This document shows, piece after piece, positions 15,351 through 27,577 of a DNA stretch of 64,000 bases; within the stretch, counting starts at the first letter, position 1, and each line of letters starts with the position of its first letter. This DNA is from Zarea fungicola. Its lineage: Eukaryota; Ascomycota; Sordariomycetes; Hypocreales; Cordycipitaceae. The position numbers were made by a program, and so were the translations under genes. The stretch covers positions 310,001 through 374,000 of the forward strand of contig FWCC01000328.1 of assembly GCA_900169235.1 (NCBI GenBank). The letters are read 5' to 3'. The notes under the pieces are model-generated. The model searched no databases, was not told the origin of the DNA, and was given only the letters and a program-made list of their open reading frames with translations.

Positions 15351-15875
15351 TATTGCGGGCTGTTACCACTTTGAGGAGGCAGACCATAATCAACATCAGA
15401 GTGCGTGAATACCTAGGTACAACAGTGTATTGGCGAGGCTCTCCAGTCGCCTTTATTTCCTTTATTTTCATGCTTCTCCGCGTAATCTACCGTGTGTATA
15501 GACTTTGTTCATTTCGTGTATTTTCGCCTCTTCTTTCTTCAATGAAAACATCGACGCCTGAAAATCAAGTGGCACATTACATCTTAGCCCGATCATGTCG
15601 ATGTGGAAGGGATATGCAGACAAAGAGGAATCGTTGTAGGATATGGGAATATGTCCTCTTAATATTACAGAGTCTGCTTCTACTAATACTGACATATTTC
15701 TTCTAAGAATTGTCCCACGGAAAGCCAGCTCACTATCTTATAACGATTCCGTATTGTGCCGAACCATTTAGCAAAGGACTTGCGGCAGCAGAATGGCAGA
15801 CGTCAATTAAGTAAACAACCACCGCACCTCTGTAACGATATTGCACGTCTGACAGTAGCGTGAGGCAATCAGCTT
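15351..15875. other. Intergenic, about 525 bp
   Basis: Open in one plus frame up to 15706 as the continuation of the relic, but composition is AT-rich and non-coding in look. No gene was seen. Confidence 0.5.
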
Positions 15876-16199
15876 CTACCACGAGATGGTCTTGATGTGC
15901 CGCCAGACTTCACCGTGCAGAAGACCTTGCGATGGGAAAGGATGGCAGTATAAAATTTGACTTGGAATAAAGAGATGCATCTGAAATATTAGTGATTTGC
16001 AATCCGTTTTATACCAGCAAACTCCGTCATCGGCCATATGTCGGATGGGTCCTCCGGCCACGGCGCCGGCGATGGTCCGCCCCGCCACCGGAGAGGCAAT
16101 GAATGGTTGTTCCCGGAGTTTTGAGATGTCAGAGATATTCGGAGCGTGGGGCGACAGCGAGGTAACCGAGACTCCTAGCAGTTTCTTAATGCTAGCCAT
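15876..16199 (-). CDS. Possible small hypothetical gene or truncated 5' exon, 107 aa
   Basis: The ATG at 16199 opens a frame beginning MASIKKLLGVSVTSLSPHAP with regular codon use over the first 65 residues (including VAGRTIAGAVAGGPIRHMAD). It becomes AT-rich after about 16000, where CACTAATATTTCAG looks like a 3' splice site. It faces the aldolase gene, with only 66 bp between the two ATGs. I do not recognise it. It may be the first part of a gene whose structure I could not resolve, a fragment, or chance coding potential in a bidirectional promoter. Confidence 0.3.
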   Translation of the reverse strand: MASIKKLLGVSVTSLSPHAPNISDISKLREQPFIASPVAGRTIAGAVAGGPIRHMADDGVCWYKTDCKSLIFQMHLFIPSQILYCHPFPSQGLLHGEVWRHIKTISW

Positions 16200-16265
16200 A
16201 TCTTGTTTCGTACACACATATCTTTAACACAAGAAGAACACTGCACACTGACCCTAGCAATCACA

Positions 16266-17290
16266 ATGGCTCCTCCTTGCCCGCCCCGCGGTATCTACGT
16301 ACCCTGCGTTGCCTTCTTCCACGAAGACGAGACAATCGATTATGACGCCATTCGCGCCCACATTACACGTATCGCCAAGGCTGGTGTCGATGGCCTCGTT
16401 ATCCAAGGCTCCAACGGCGAGGCTATGCACATGTCGCACGAGGAGCGTATTGAAGTTCTTAAGCTCGCGCGCAGGGTCCTGAATGAGCATGGCAAACCCG
16501 GCGCAACCATTATTGCTGGCGCTGGTGCGCAGTCAACCCGGGAGTCTATCCAGCTATGCAAGGAAGCTCACCAAGCCGGCGCTGATTACGTGCTGGTTCT
16601 TAGCCCTAGCTACTGGCGTGAGTAAAAAGATATGGTTCTTTTTTGCTAGTTTTCTTTTTCCTTGGACGTATTACTAACGGGGAAAACACGACAGTTCCAG
16701 CTATGCAGAAGCCCGTCATTTACAAGTTCTTTGATGATGTTGCCACGGCATCCCCTATTCCGGTCCTACTGTACAACTTCCCCGGAGTTACAGGCGGCAT
16801 TGACCTCGACTCGGACATGATTATCAATCTAGCGATCAACAACTCCAATGTCGTTGGATGTAAATTTACGTGCGGCAACATGGGCAAGTTACAGCGCGTA
16901 GCTCACGAGCCGCGCATAGGCCGCGATTTTGCTGCCTTTGCAGGCAAGACGGATTTTATGCTGCACGGCCTCGTCGGTGGCTCACACGGCGTCATCGCCG
17001 CGACCGCCAATCTGGTGCCCAAAGTGCATAGGGTGATGCTCAACCTCTATGACGAGGGTAAGCTCAAGGAGGCGCAAGAGCTGCAGACGCGCTTCAGCAG
17101 AGCGGACTGGGCACTCGTGCAGTTAGGTGTTGCGGGCTTGAAGTCTGCTCTTAACAAGTACTACGGATATGGGGCTGGTCGCAGCCGTCGCCCGTTGGGT
17201 GCTGTTGACGTAGCGAAGTTTGATGGTGATGCTGGTGCACCGCTCCGTGACCTAGTCGAGTACGAGAACTCTTTGCCCGATCTCGAATAG
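16266..17290 (+). CDS. DHDPS/NAL-family class I aldolase, 315 aa
   Basis: Exon 1 is 16266-16617 and exon 2 is 16695-17290; intron 16618-16694 is GTGAGT...GACAG, phase 1. The product is a TIM-barrel aldolase of the dihydrodipicolinate synthase superfamily: QGSNGEAMHMSHEER corresponds to the GTTGE substrate loop, YNFPGVTGGIDL carries the catalytic Tyr, and GCKFTCGN carries the Schiff-base Lys; HGLVGGSHGVIAA is the late glycine loop. Fungi make lysine by the aminoadipate route, so a true lysine role is unlikely. Better candidates are 4-hydroxy-2-oxoglutarate aldolase or a 2-keto-3-deoxy sugar-acid aldolase such as the D-galacturonate enzyme LGA1/GaaC. Neighbouring genes do not decide between them. 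Length matches the family (about 300-320 aa). Confidence 0.88.
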
Positions 17291-18761
17291 AAGCTTTAGA
17301 AGCTATTACATCTCTTAAACCAGGATAATGAGACAATTGTGAAACAGGGATCAAGAGCGGTAAAGGTCCTATAGAATTGACTTGCCATTGAACAGGGCTG
17401 TTTTACGCTGAGTCACAATCAAACTTGCATTTGCTAATACGTGCAAGTGACGCCTTGACCATATGCATGTCTTAAACAAATGCGCCCTTGCGTCAACGCT
17501 CCATCCTGCTTTCCCCCGCCTGCCTGGGGTAAACTAATAATCGATGCTTGCAGTGAAGTAGTTAGGCAGCTTACCATTCATTTTACCTCCGCCATTGAAA
17601 GCCAGTGCCGACGGGTTCCTGAACGGGTCAGGACGCTCAAATTGTGAGCCCATAAAACAAAGTTTACACTTCTCAGTGATGTGCCCAGGGGTGATTGCTT
17701 GGGCCTTGGGTAACTAACCATTGTCCGGAATCATGGAGTTTGCATGTTGAGGATTGCGCTGCCGAGCCAGTGCAACAATACATAGGTAAAGAAAATTGAC
17801 CTGTCATATGGCGGCGACTGATTAATAAAATTCACATTGGCTGGCTGCGCAACAGATGTGGTGCCTCGCCCTGGATAATAATTTTAGCCCGACCCAGGCA
17901 AGCCCACACGTTGGGCTTGAGGTGGGCTGTGGCCAGCCACTTGGATATTTTACCATTGCCAGGCAACTAGTTAACAGAAAAAGAAAATAAAGAAGTCCAA
18001 GTGCGGGCTAGTAGGCACCTAGTCTAATGCAAGGAATAACCTACCACCGGTACTGACCAGTCCTCAAGGCCAGTGATACACGATGCCATCTTGCTGATAG
18101 GGGTAACTTTCTTGCGTGTTTGCTCTCAGAGTCCGCTGTCATCCATGTAATGCGTTCAATGGACATCTAAACTCTCATCTGGCTGTGGGCAACCGTATGA
18201 TAATCGGCGCCCCTCTTCCCTTCGCTGATCCCCTTGCACATGTAAATAGGTGGTGGCGGCGTTATCTCAATGGAGAATGGAGGCCAATGCCTTGATTGAC
18301 GTGCCGATTGGTGGCTGCGAAATGACTTTTTCAGCACCAAGCAGTCCAAGCTTGAGCCACATTCTCCATTCCGTTTCCCACATGCCGCTTCTTCCAGAGT
18401 GCTGTGTGTCCCAGTAGCTTGGTAGCACTCGAACAAGTTACCTAGAAATGCTGGTAAAGCACAGACTGGCAATTAATTAATCTGTCCAGGCCCGACCCGC
18501 CTGTATCCAGCGTGTCTAGGACAAAGCGCCGAGAGGGACCACACTCCACGTACGACGGGGCAGATTTTCATCTGGGGTGGCTTCGAAAGTCTCGGCTTGG
18601 GCACGTCTTGAGCTGAAAGCTCGTTCGTCTTCATTTCTTCCCCCAACACCACCCAAAAATCAGCTTGCATATCGACAATCAAACTGTCGCCAACGACAAC
18701 GACAATGCGCGGCTCCTTTTCGAACAAGCTCGAGTGCCGGTCTTCTTAGCTTCCCGACAAG
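17291..18761. other. Intergenic, about 1.5 kb
   Basis: 3' flank of the aldolase and upstream region of the CSC1-type gene. It contains several short plus/minus frames without support. No gene was seen. Confidence 0.6.
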
Positions 18762-21700
18762 ATGGACGACATCGAGAACTGGCCATGGCTTGTAGCCCGC
18801 CTGGACTTGAACCAGGTAATAACTGCCCGCCCTATCCCCGCGCTCGCGACATTAGCCATGCGTGGCACTGCATTGGAGTGTTCACGGCGCGTGGCCAGCA
18901 AGCAGCGAAATGGCGGCACGCCGCATTGTTCTAGCAGCATTCTGACATTATTTTCTTCCTCTGTAGGGCAACGATCCACGCATTAACTCGACACGGAACG
19001 ACTCAAACGGCCAAGGCACGCTAAGTGCGACGGCGAACAGCAAGAGCCCATCGTTGTCGAAACTCGGCGGCACTTTCATTCCCATCAGCATTATCTTTGG
19101 TGTTACTGCGATCGTCTTTCTTTTTCTGCGACCACGACTGAAGCGCGTATACGCACCGAGAACGATTCATGCAATCCGACGGCCACTGTATGTTGTTGTA
19201 TTTTGCGCCGCCGGCATTGTGACAACGTAGGACTGCGCTGACCTTCAGCTAGACCGCCGAGCCCTGAACTGCCAAATGGCATTTTCAACTGGATTATTCC
19301 CTTTTTCAAAATTCCCGACACATTCGTTCTGAACCATGCCACTATTGATGGCTTCTTCTTCCTTCGTTATCTAAAGGTTTTGCGCAACATTTGCTTTGTA
19401 GGATGCTTGATTGCGTATCCTATTTTATTTCCTATTAATGCGACTGGTGACAACGGCGGCTACCAACTTGCCCTTCTAACAATCGGCAACGTCAAAAACG
19501 CAAGCAAAATGTATGCACATCTATTTGTTGGTTGGCTATTCTTCGGTATGTGTTGCGACGTCATCCGTAAATGGGCAAATATACTAATCTCGTCAGGCTT
19601 TGTACTTTTTACCATCTGCCGTGAATGTGTCTACTATGTCAACCTCCGCCAGGCTTATTTATCTTCACCTCACTATGCGCAGCGTATATCCTCGAGGACC
19701 ATGCTCATCACCTGTCTGCCTGAGAAGTACCAAGATGAGGCGCGCCTTCGAAAGCTCTATGGCGACTCAGCAAAGAAGATCTACCTTCCTCGGTCCAGCA
19801 AAGTCCTCGCCAAGCTAGTAAAAGAACGAGAACAGACAGCGAAGCGTCTTGAGGATGCCGAGGTGAGGCTCATCAAGATAACAAACAAGGCTCGCTATGA
19901 GTACTTGAAGAAGCACCCAGATCACCCAGTAAACCAACCACCCACGCCACGTGCTGAAGAACAGCAACAATTGGATGTCGAATCGGCAGGCTCCGAACAA
20001 GAACAGGCGCCGGCGTCCCCCTCACTATCCAGGTTGTCAAGTGGAGGCTCGAGTCAGCAGCTCCAGGTCGACCTCCCAGGGCCTGATTTGCTCTCTACCG
20101 ACTCCATTGAAAACTTGCGACACCGACATTCTGACGAGACCAAGGTTGAAGACAATGAGAAGAAGGATGCAAATGTGGCGACGGAAGAGGATCCAGATTA
20201 TGTTCATCCATATGGATTACATGATACCTTGCCTGACTTGCGTGGCTCCGTGGCAGCTCTGTGGATTCCAACCAAAAAACGCCCTCACCATCGCCCGATT
20301 GGCAACTTCTTGCGCCGCGTAGACACGATTCGATGGACGCGAAACCGACTTCGTGAGCTCAACCTGCTCATATTCAAAACACGCCGCGTCGTAAGGAGAG
20401 GCGAAGCGGGTACCATGTCTGCTGCGTTTATCGAGTTTGACACACAAGAAAACGCGCAGGCCGCGCAGCAAGTCCTTGCACACCACCGTCCACTGCAAAT
20501 GTCGACAAGGCTACTTGGTATTCGACCAGATGAAGTCATCTGGAGTTCTCTCAGAATGAAGTGGTGGGAGCTCATCATGAGACGCACTGCGATGCTGGCG
20601 CTAGTTCTGGCCGCTGTTGTCTTTTGGTCCGTTCCCGCAGCTTTTGTTGGACTAGTGTCCAACGTCGACTCATTGATCAAGCTGGCGCCGTTTCTAAAAT
20701 GGATCCATTTGTTGCCCAAAATCATCACGGGTTTCATTCAGGGCTTTTTGCCCGCCCTTGCCCTGTCTCTTCTGATGGCAATTGTACCTTTCCTGCTGCG
20801 CTGTAAGTGGAATGACTGACTGTAAAGATGGCGGGGAGGTTCGAAGCTAATTAAATTTACAGTCTGTGGTCGAATATCGGGCTTTCCGTCTACGATTCGA
20901 GTAGAATTGTTTACTCAAAACTGCTATTTTGCATTCCAAGTGGTTCAGGTGTTTTTGATCACGACGTTGACATCAGCCGCCTCAGACGCCATTACATCCA
21001 TTATCTCGAACCCGCTCTCGGCTAAGGACAGGTTGGCTAAGAGCCTGCCGTCCGCATCCGACTTTTATCTATCGTACATCCTAATCCAATGTATCATGAG
21101 CGGTTGCAAGGACCTGTTGCAAATTTGGGCGTTTATTCGTCATGTTGTCCTGGCAAAAATTACGGACAACCCGCGCAGTAGATTCCGCACGTGGCGTGAT
21201 CTGCAGACACCGCTTTGGGGCGGTATTTTCCCTGTCTATTCCAACATGGGCGTCATTGCCCTCAGTTATTCATGCATTGCGCCGCTTGTACTGGTATTTG
21301 CAGCTTTTGGATTGTGGTTTATCCAGCTTGTGTGGAAATACAAGCTTATCTATATCTTGGATTCCACCCACGACAGCAAAGGCCTCTTTTATCCGCAGGC
21401 GCTGCTGCACCTCATCGTTGGCCTTTATCTAGCAGAGATTTGCATGATTGGACTATTCGCCCTCAATGGGTCTTTTCCACCTGTGGTTTTGATGCTAATT
21501 TTCTTGCTTTTTACAATTCTTGTTCACATGTCCGTCAGCGAGGCCATTGCGCCGCTTCTAGTCAGTCTACCCCAGACTATGACACTCGAGGAGGAAATTC
21601 GACTGGAGGAAAACGAAAAGGCTGCCGCTGCGGCTGCGGCCGCGGCCGCTGAGAATGCAGATGACGCACCAACAGGCGCCGCGAACAGTTATTATGACGA

Positions 21701-22262
21701 AACGCAAACGTTTGGTGAGGAGCGACCCGAAAGCGAAGAGGAAGAGGAGGAAGAAAGTGAAGACGAGGCGCCTGTAGTAACCGACCGAGCACTCGAAGGC
21801 GCAAGCAGTGTCCGATCAACGGCCATGGAGTGGCTCAAGGGGACCACGAGGAAGAAAATCAAGGATGAGTTGGAGAAGTCCGTTGTCAAGGAGTGGCTGG
21901 CTAAGATTGGCATCAACATTGGTAACGATGATCCGGACATGCCCAACTTCTTCAAGCGCTTTCTGCATCCCGAGGTATACGAGGACTTTATCGCCCTGCG
22001 AAAGTTGATCCCAGCCGACAGCCCTACCAACATTGTGTACCCGGAAAACAACAAGTACTGCAACTACACGCCACCCGATATGTGGATGCCGAAGCCATCA
22101 CTATGGATTCCAAAAGACGAGGCTCGTGTAAGTCGGCAAGAGGTTGCGCATACCAAACTCTATACCCACATTTCGGATCGTGGTGCAGAGCTTGACAAGC
22201 AAGGAAGAATTACTGTATATTTTGAGCAGGCGCCTTTGGATGAGCCTATACTGTTGCTATAA
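18762..22262 (+). CDS. CSC1/OSCA/TMEM63-type calcium-permeable channel (RSN1/PHM7 family), 1057 aa, five exons
   Basis: Exons are 18762-18815, 18967-19187, 19253-19545, 19597-20802 and 20863-22262; introns of 151, 65, 51 and 60 bp all have GT-AG ends and keep frame. The first membrane segment is near residues 53-73 (FIPISIIFGVTAIVFLFLRP). Next come the RSN1_TM part with ICFVGCLIAYPILFPINATG and WLFFGFVLFTICREC, the cytosolic PHM7_cyt domain with RISSRTMLITCLPEKY and AFIEFDTQENAQAA, and the multi-span DUF221 core. The C-terminal tail has an Ala run, an acidic run and FFKRFLHPEVYEDF...PDMWMPKPSLWIPKDE, typical of the PHM7_ext tail. Yeast and plant relatives are hyperosmolarity- or stretch-gated cation channels. 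The first short exon rests on splice signals only. It converges on the alcohol dehydrogenase, 225 bp away. Confidence 0.92.
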
Positions 22263-22487
22263 CATGCGCATGACGACAGCGATTTCATTTTGTCTTCAAT
22301 TTAGCGGTTCCATTATTCATTTAATTTAGCGCTTCACTATCGAGCTTTTGATTCGAAATTCAAATCGCGGATTCCCAACCATGGTGGAATCTCTCTGGCT
22401 TACGTCCATGCTGCTCATGTAGACTATGATAATTTGCTTCTCTTTTCGTCAACCCGCTTTCTATTTTTAGGTTGTAGTGTTGGTCTG

Positions 22488-23510
22488 TTACTGCATCACG
22501 AGGACGTTGCGGAATCGTGGCTTGCCGGCGATGAGGCTGTTGACTGCGTTTTGGACATCCGCAAAGGGGTATTTTTCAACCATGCACTTGACACCGTGCG
22601 TACTGGCAAAACGGATTGCCTCTTCGCTATCGATGGCGTGTCCGCTCGGCCAGCCGACAACACTGGCGCCCTTTTGAACAAGAGTGGCCGTGTTGACTTC
22701 GACTGGCCCGACAGGAGCAAGACTCAGCAGCCTGCCCTGGACAGCGAGGCCCGCGACGAGGGGTCCGATGACCTTCGGGTTGGGGGCCGTCTGGACGATG
22801 ATGGAGGCACCGCCGAGTTTGGTGAGCTCCTGGGCACCGTCCTGGGTCTTGGTGTTGATGTAGTGGTGCGCACCCAGTTGCTTCGCAAAGGCGGCCTTTT
22901 CGTCGCCAGACGATAAGACGGCGACCTCGTAACCCATTTTCGCGGCATACTGCACAGCCAAGTGTCCCAGGCCACCAAGACCTTGCACGGCAACAAGTGC
23001 GCCCTGCTCGACGTGGAGTTTGCGGATGCCGTTGAACACAGTGACACCGGCGCACAACAGCGGCGCGACTTCGGCTGGATCCATCTCCGCGGGGACACGG
23101 GCGGTAGCCTCGGCGCGCAGCAGCACGTATTCTGCGAAGCCACCGTCCTTGCTGTAACCGTTGATGAGCTCATTGTCGCACATCTGGTACTGGCCGCGCT
23201 GGCAGGAGCGGCAAATGCCATCGTGGCCGCCGTGCCACGGCCCGCCGACACGCTCGCCTACGGTGAGGCTCTTTACGCCTTCGCCGACTTGGACAATGTC
23301 GCCAACAATCTCATGGCCGGGGACGCGGGGGAATACGTTGCCCATATCGCCGCTGGCAATGGCGACATCACTAAAGCATACACCACATGCCAGCACTTTC
23401 ACGAGCACTTCTCCTGCTTGGGGGGCCTTCAGGGGTCTCTCAATAATATGGAAGGGACCGTTAGCCCTGTCAATAACAACGGCCTTGTATGTGCTTGGGA
23501 GAGAAACCAT
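22488..23510 (-). CDS. Zinc-dependent medium-chain alcohol dehydrogenase, 340 aa
   Basis: Single exon with ATG at 23510. GroES-like N-terminal domain: catalytic zinc ligands C45 (ACGVCFSD), H66-E67 (PGHE) and C153. The structural-zinc lobe reads HDGICRSCQRGQYQMCDN, so the first of the four usual cysteines is Asp97, followed by C100, C103 and C111; I have seen this Asp form in a branch of fungal ADHs. The Rossmann motif is GLGGLG at 177-182. It would oxidise or reduce small alcohols/aldehydes with NAD(P) in the cytosol; the exact substrate is unknown. No intron or lesion. Lies tail-to-tail with the channel gene. Confidence 0.92.
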   Translation of the reverse strand: MVSLPSTYKAVVIDRANGPFHIIERPLKAPQAGEVLVKVLACGVCFSDVAIASGDMGNVFPRVPGHEIVGDIVQVGEGVKSLTVGERVGGPWHGGHDGICRSCQRGQYQMCDNELINGYSKDGGFAEYVLLRAEATARVPAEMDPAEVAPLLCAGVTVFNGIRKLHVEQGALVAVQGLGGLGHLAVQYAAKMGYEVAVLSSGDEKAAFAKQLGAHHYINTKTQDGAQELTKLGGASIIVQTAPNPKVIGPLVAGLAVQGRLLSLAPVGPVEVNTATLVQKGASVVGWPSGHAIDSEEAIRFASTHGVKCMVEKYPFADVQNAVNSLIAGKPRFRNVLVMQ

Positions 23511-26500
23511 TATGGCTGTCGTTGTGAGCTAAGTGCAAATTTGATAGATGATAATATAGAGTTGTACCAGGAGATAGTGATAAATGCAAGAGGATGAGAG
23601 CCAATTGGGGGTTGCATAAGTTATATAGAAAACAGGGCGGCAGGTAAAAGTGGTCTTGGTAAAGCATACTCAGACACTGTACACTACAACACGGTTGCAT
23701 GCATTGGCGGCTGCAATAAAAAAGTTTGGTTGTTGGTGGCACTACCACGCACCAGTAGCTGGAAGCTTGTATTGGCAAATAATGACATCAACATCGGCAT
23801 ACTCTTGTCCGATTTAGACGGAACCCGTGTGCCGGCCTGGTTCTAGCTACCCTCATGTGTTCCACTCCAGAAGAAAATGTTGACTAATTATGCATGTTTG
23901 ATTGCACGAAAAATTTAGAGAATGACCAAGAATCGGTCATTACTTCTTAGGTCGTATTGAAACAAAGTGTGTTGCAAACAAGACGGACGGCTGGTGTAAA
24001 ACTTAGTTCTGGTTTCGGCGATCCAGAACCGGGGTGGTGAGAGAAAGCCGATGGGATCGACGCCCGGCGGGGCAGATAATCCCGAAACTGCGCTGCAGGG
24101 ACGGGACTAAATAGAACGGAGAAACATGGACAGCGATGGGTGACGGGCAACGGATGACGGGCGACGGGCTTTAGAGCGGCATTAATTATGGACGATAACA
24201 TTACACGATGGTTGTCTCATGCCTGGCATCGACGACTTGGTACCAACAGGCACCAGAACGTGCCCCGACCAGTTTCATATCTAGCTGTAAACCATTCATT
24301 TAGCGGACCAGGCCATCAGTACCGGCTATTAGTGTCCCAGGGGCAGCGAGTAAATATTCGTGGCACGGTGACCTTGACGGTGTATCGGTATGCCGGGTTA
24401 AGTAGAATAACAGGCTCTGAGATAGCCGACTGGGAGTTTTGCTTATAGGTAGCATTTTCCTCACACTGCAGTCCATTTTTTGGACAATAAACAAAGCATG
24501 CTAAAAGTTGACTATGTGGCAGCGGTGACTTTACGAAGCCCGATCCGACAGCAAACTAGTCAGCAGATTGCTAGTACCCGTGCTTGGAACCCTTTCGATT
24601 GATGTTTACTTCTAGCCAAGCAACTGGTCAATTATTATCTGTGGTTAAGAAACGTCAGTATTTGGCCCAGAAGCATGCTCAATCGTTCTACCACTAATAG
24701 AGCTGCTGGACCTAGATTGGCAGCCCGATCCCAAACCCCGCGTCTGAGAGTTCCCTTACAGCGCCAGCTTGATTGCATGAGGGATTACGGGTTCTCTACC
24801 CAATTTGGGGGTTTACGTTTCGTGCATAGTTACCGTGATACTGGTCGATACAAACAGTGCTTTGTCACTATTAGTTCGAAAGAACTTCATACACATAGAG
24901 CTGGCCCACAGCATCGCTTCCTGGTCGCTTTATCAAGGTATCTGGTGGGAGAACTCGTACTAAAAGTTTACCGTTCAACTTGCATAAAGGACTCCATAAT
25001 TTTCGGAGTATTCTTCGTTCCTATCCTCCATGTTGATTTCCGACGCAGCCAGCGCATTGAAGCCTCACATATCCATTAAGCTACAACTCAGCAAAGCTTA
25101 AGCGCCTCAAGCTACTCATGTCTGCTCCGATGACACGGTACAGCTAAAACTCTATATTAGCATTACTCTTCATATAATTGGTAATAAAGTGAAGTTTCTG
25201 TCCCGTGTATGCCAGCAAGTATCTGCTACTTTGAAGGTTGCTGAAATCGCAGTTGCTTAAGAGCCAAACAACACAGGTGAGTGAGTAAGTGACTTGCCAC
25301 AGACACTAAGTAACATTTGCGCCAGAGTGCCAGATAGACTTGAACTGCATTTAATACCAGATTAAGTTTATAGAAACGCCACGCACGTCCTGTAATTCTC
25401 ACCTGTTGCCGTCGCGCATTCGATCCTCCAGTATAAGCTGTTTTTGTAGTCCATCCCTTCTCGTCACCAAGATTTTTGACGCTCCGTTTAGGCTGCCATG
25501 ATATTTTCTTTAACGACCGTCAGATAGAATTTGTCGAGCCTTGCATTTATAGTACTCACACTTATGACGGATGTTAAACCGGTACGGGTGCGGTCTGTCA
25601 ACCAGCTTGTTGATCGCTCCAACTGGCTCCTAATCGATTTCTACCTCGTCGAATTCTCTTGGACACGGCAGGGGTTCCCGATTTCGGGATGATACTGTGG
25701 CCACTGTCTCTGGCCCCTCAATGAGGGCCTCAGTCACGTAATAAACGTCTTTCCTAGTGTAGGGGAGAGTCGCACGACAGCGACCTTGACAACAAGGTCA
25801 TTGACCAGTAGTAGGCTGCTAAATTAAATAGTGCCTAGGGTATAGGTACAGTGATGATGATGTTCATCTTCTGGTATTAATCGACTGACTCATTACCAGT
25901 GATGTCAACATCCGCTCTTAGTGATGGCTTTTTTTCGATTCTTTATTCTGATTCTGGAGGCTTCTTTCTTTCCATTTGACTATGACATCGACTGCAATCC
26001 AAGGCAGCTTTAGAACCCATTTGTTATTGTCGGTGTTCACACATGCAACGCACCTTCATCCTGGCAGGACCCCTGAAGTATGGTTAACATAAGCTATTAT
26101 GTAACTAAATGTAACGAAGAGAGAGAAATTTTCGTCCTTCACCCAGCAAATCGACCGCAAAACGGAAGTACAGCAATAGGAGCACTTTACTGCATCGAGC
26201 GAATTGCTACATGACGGAGGATACTTGATCACCCTTCACTCTGATCCCAACCACTTGTTGCTCCTTTAAATGTAACCAAAGTCACGATTTTTGTGCTGGC
26301 AGAGCAAATTTTTCTCCTTCTTTCACTCATTCTCCTCTATATTTTCTGGTACTGGTACCCCATAGCTGGCTGGGAAGAATAATGGAATGATACGGCCTTG
26401 TGCATGGGTATAGCGGCCAGGTACAAGAGAAGTAGAGGCCCGACAGTCCAGTATACGATAACAGTTACAATTCATAGACAGTCTGGGCGGAATTAGATAA

Positions 26501-26803
26501 GTCGCAAATGCTTTGCAAGACACGGTCTGGTCAGAAACGATTATCACGTTTTAAGATGCATCGCAAGTTCGGTTATAAACATCTCCCATTACTGGCTAAG
26601 CCAACTATATTAAAAGTTTCCTTCTAACCAACATTAAAGCCATCGCCCGAAACTCGTCCATGCAGCCAATCTGTCGTTGCGGAATCAAATATGAAACAGA
26701 GGCTTGGGTACTATACAATTTTTCGCGAAACAAAAAACACTCCAGAGAGCAGTGAATCCCATGACAGCCAAATCATCGCGTCGTTTCTCAGAGAGAAAGC
26801 CAC
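23511..26803. other. Intergenic, about 3.3 kb, no convincing gene
   Basis: Contains the promoter of the alcohol dehydrogenase on the left. A 134-codon ATG frame at 24675-25079 (plus, starts MLNRSTTNRAAG) is the longest candidate; it has no recognisable domain, no signal peptide and undistinguished codon use, so I do not call it. Sequence from about 25080 to 26750 is AT-rich with many stops. Confidence 0.6.
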
Positions 26804-27577
26804 TTACAGGGCAAGGGCAGCAACGACGGCAGCGAGAACACCAGCGGGGGCGTAGACGGCAGCAGCACCGGTAGGAACAGTGACCTGGGTGCTGGTGGGC
26901 TTAACACCGCCGGTGCCAGTAGGACCAGCGGTGGTGGTAGCACTGCCGGTAGAAGTAGGCTTAGCTGTGGAAGTGGCAGAGCCAGTGCTGGAAGCACCAG
27001 TGCTGGAAGCGGTGCTGGAGCCGGTGGCAGAGCCGGAGCCGGTGGAAGAAGAACCACCGGAGGCGTTGGTGCAGTCCTTGTAGGAAGACTCAGCCTGCTC
27101 GAGGACGGTAGTGAGCTTGGCAGCAAGCTGCTGGGCAATAGGCTGAGCGTCCGTGGGAACCTTTGCAACGACGGCCTTAATCAACGCATTGGAGTTGTCG
27201 GTAATGGCAGCAATCTGGTCCTGAACAGTCTTGCACTCGCCGGCCTTCTCGACTGTGTCCTTCTTGTTGGTAAGGGAGGTGGTCAGAGCACTGCCGGAGG
27301 CGGCGAGCTTGTTGACAGCGCTAGCCAGTCCGACGGCATCGTCAAGAGTCAGATCGGGGCCGGCAGTGACCTTGGACTGGCCGTCCTTGAGGTCAGAGAC
27401 GAGCTGGTCGGCCGCGGCGACCAGGGCGGTCTTGTCGCCGTTGTAGGCGCCGACAGCGGTGTTGAGAGAGTCAATGTCCTTGCCAACGGTGTCCATGACA
27501 CCGTTAACGATGGTAGCGTCGCGAACGACAATGCCAGCCATGGCGGACGAGGCGAAGAGAGCAACGGAGAACTTCAT
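26804..27577 (-). CDS. HsbA-like / cell wall galactomannoprotein-type GPI-anchored protein, 257 aa
   Basis: Single exon; ATG at 27577. Signal peptide MKFSVALFASSAMAG, then an alpha-helical HsbA-like domain to about residue 170 (VVRDATIVNGVMDTVGKDID ... LEQAESSYKDC) with few cysteines. A Ser/Thr/Gly/Ala-rich low-complexity region follows and the protein ends in a hydrophobic tail (VYAPAGVLAAVVAALAL), the expected layout of a GPI-anchored wall protein. HsbA was described as a hydrophobic-surface-binding protein of Aspergillus that recruits hydrolases; related proteins are called galactomannoproteins or antigenic wall proteins. High codon bias (GCC, GTC, ACC) suggests strong expression. It stands alone in a gene-poor stretch of about 10 kb. 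Confidence 0.88.
   Translation of the reverse strand: MKFSVALFASSAMAGIVVRDATIVNGVMDTVGKDIDSLNTAVGAYNGDKTALVAAADQLVSDLKDGQSKVTAGPDLTLDDAVGLASAVNKLAASGSALTTSLTNKKDTVEKAGECKTVQDQIAAITDNSNALIKAVVAKVPTDAQPIAQQLAAKLTTVLEQAESSYKDCTNASGGSSSTGSGSATGSSTASSTGASSTGSATSTAKPTSTGSATTTAGPTGTGGVKPTSTQVTVPTGAAAVYAPAGVLAAVVAALAL

Noticed and set aside
24675..25079. A 134-codon ATG frame in the 23.5-26.8 kb gap
   Set aside because: No domain, signal peptide, intron or codon bias; length is within chance for a 3 kb gap read in six frames.
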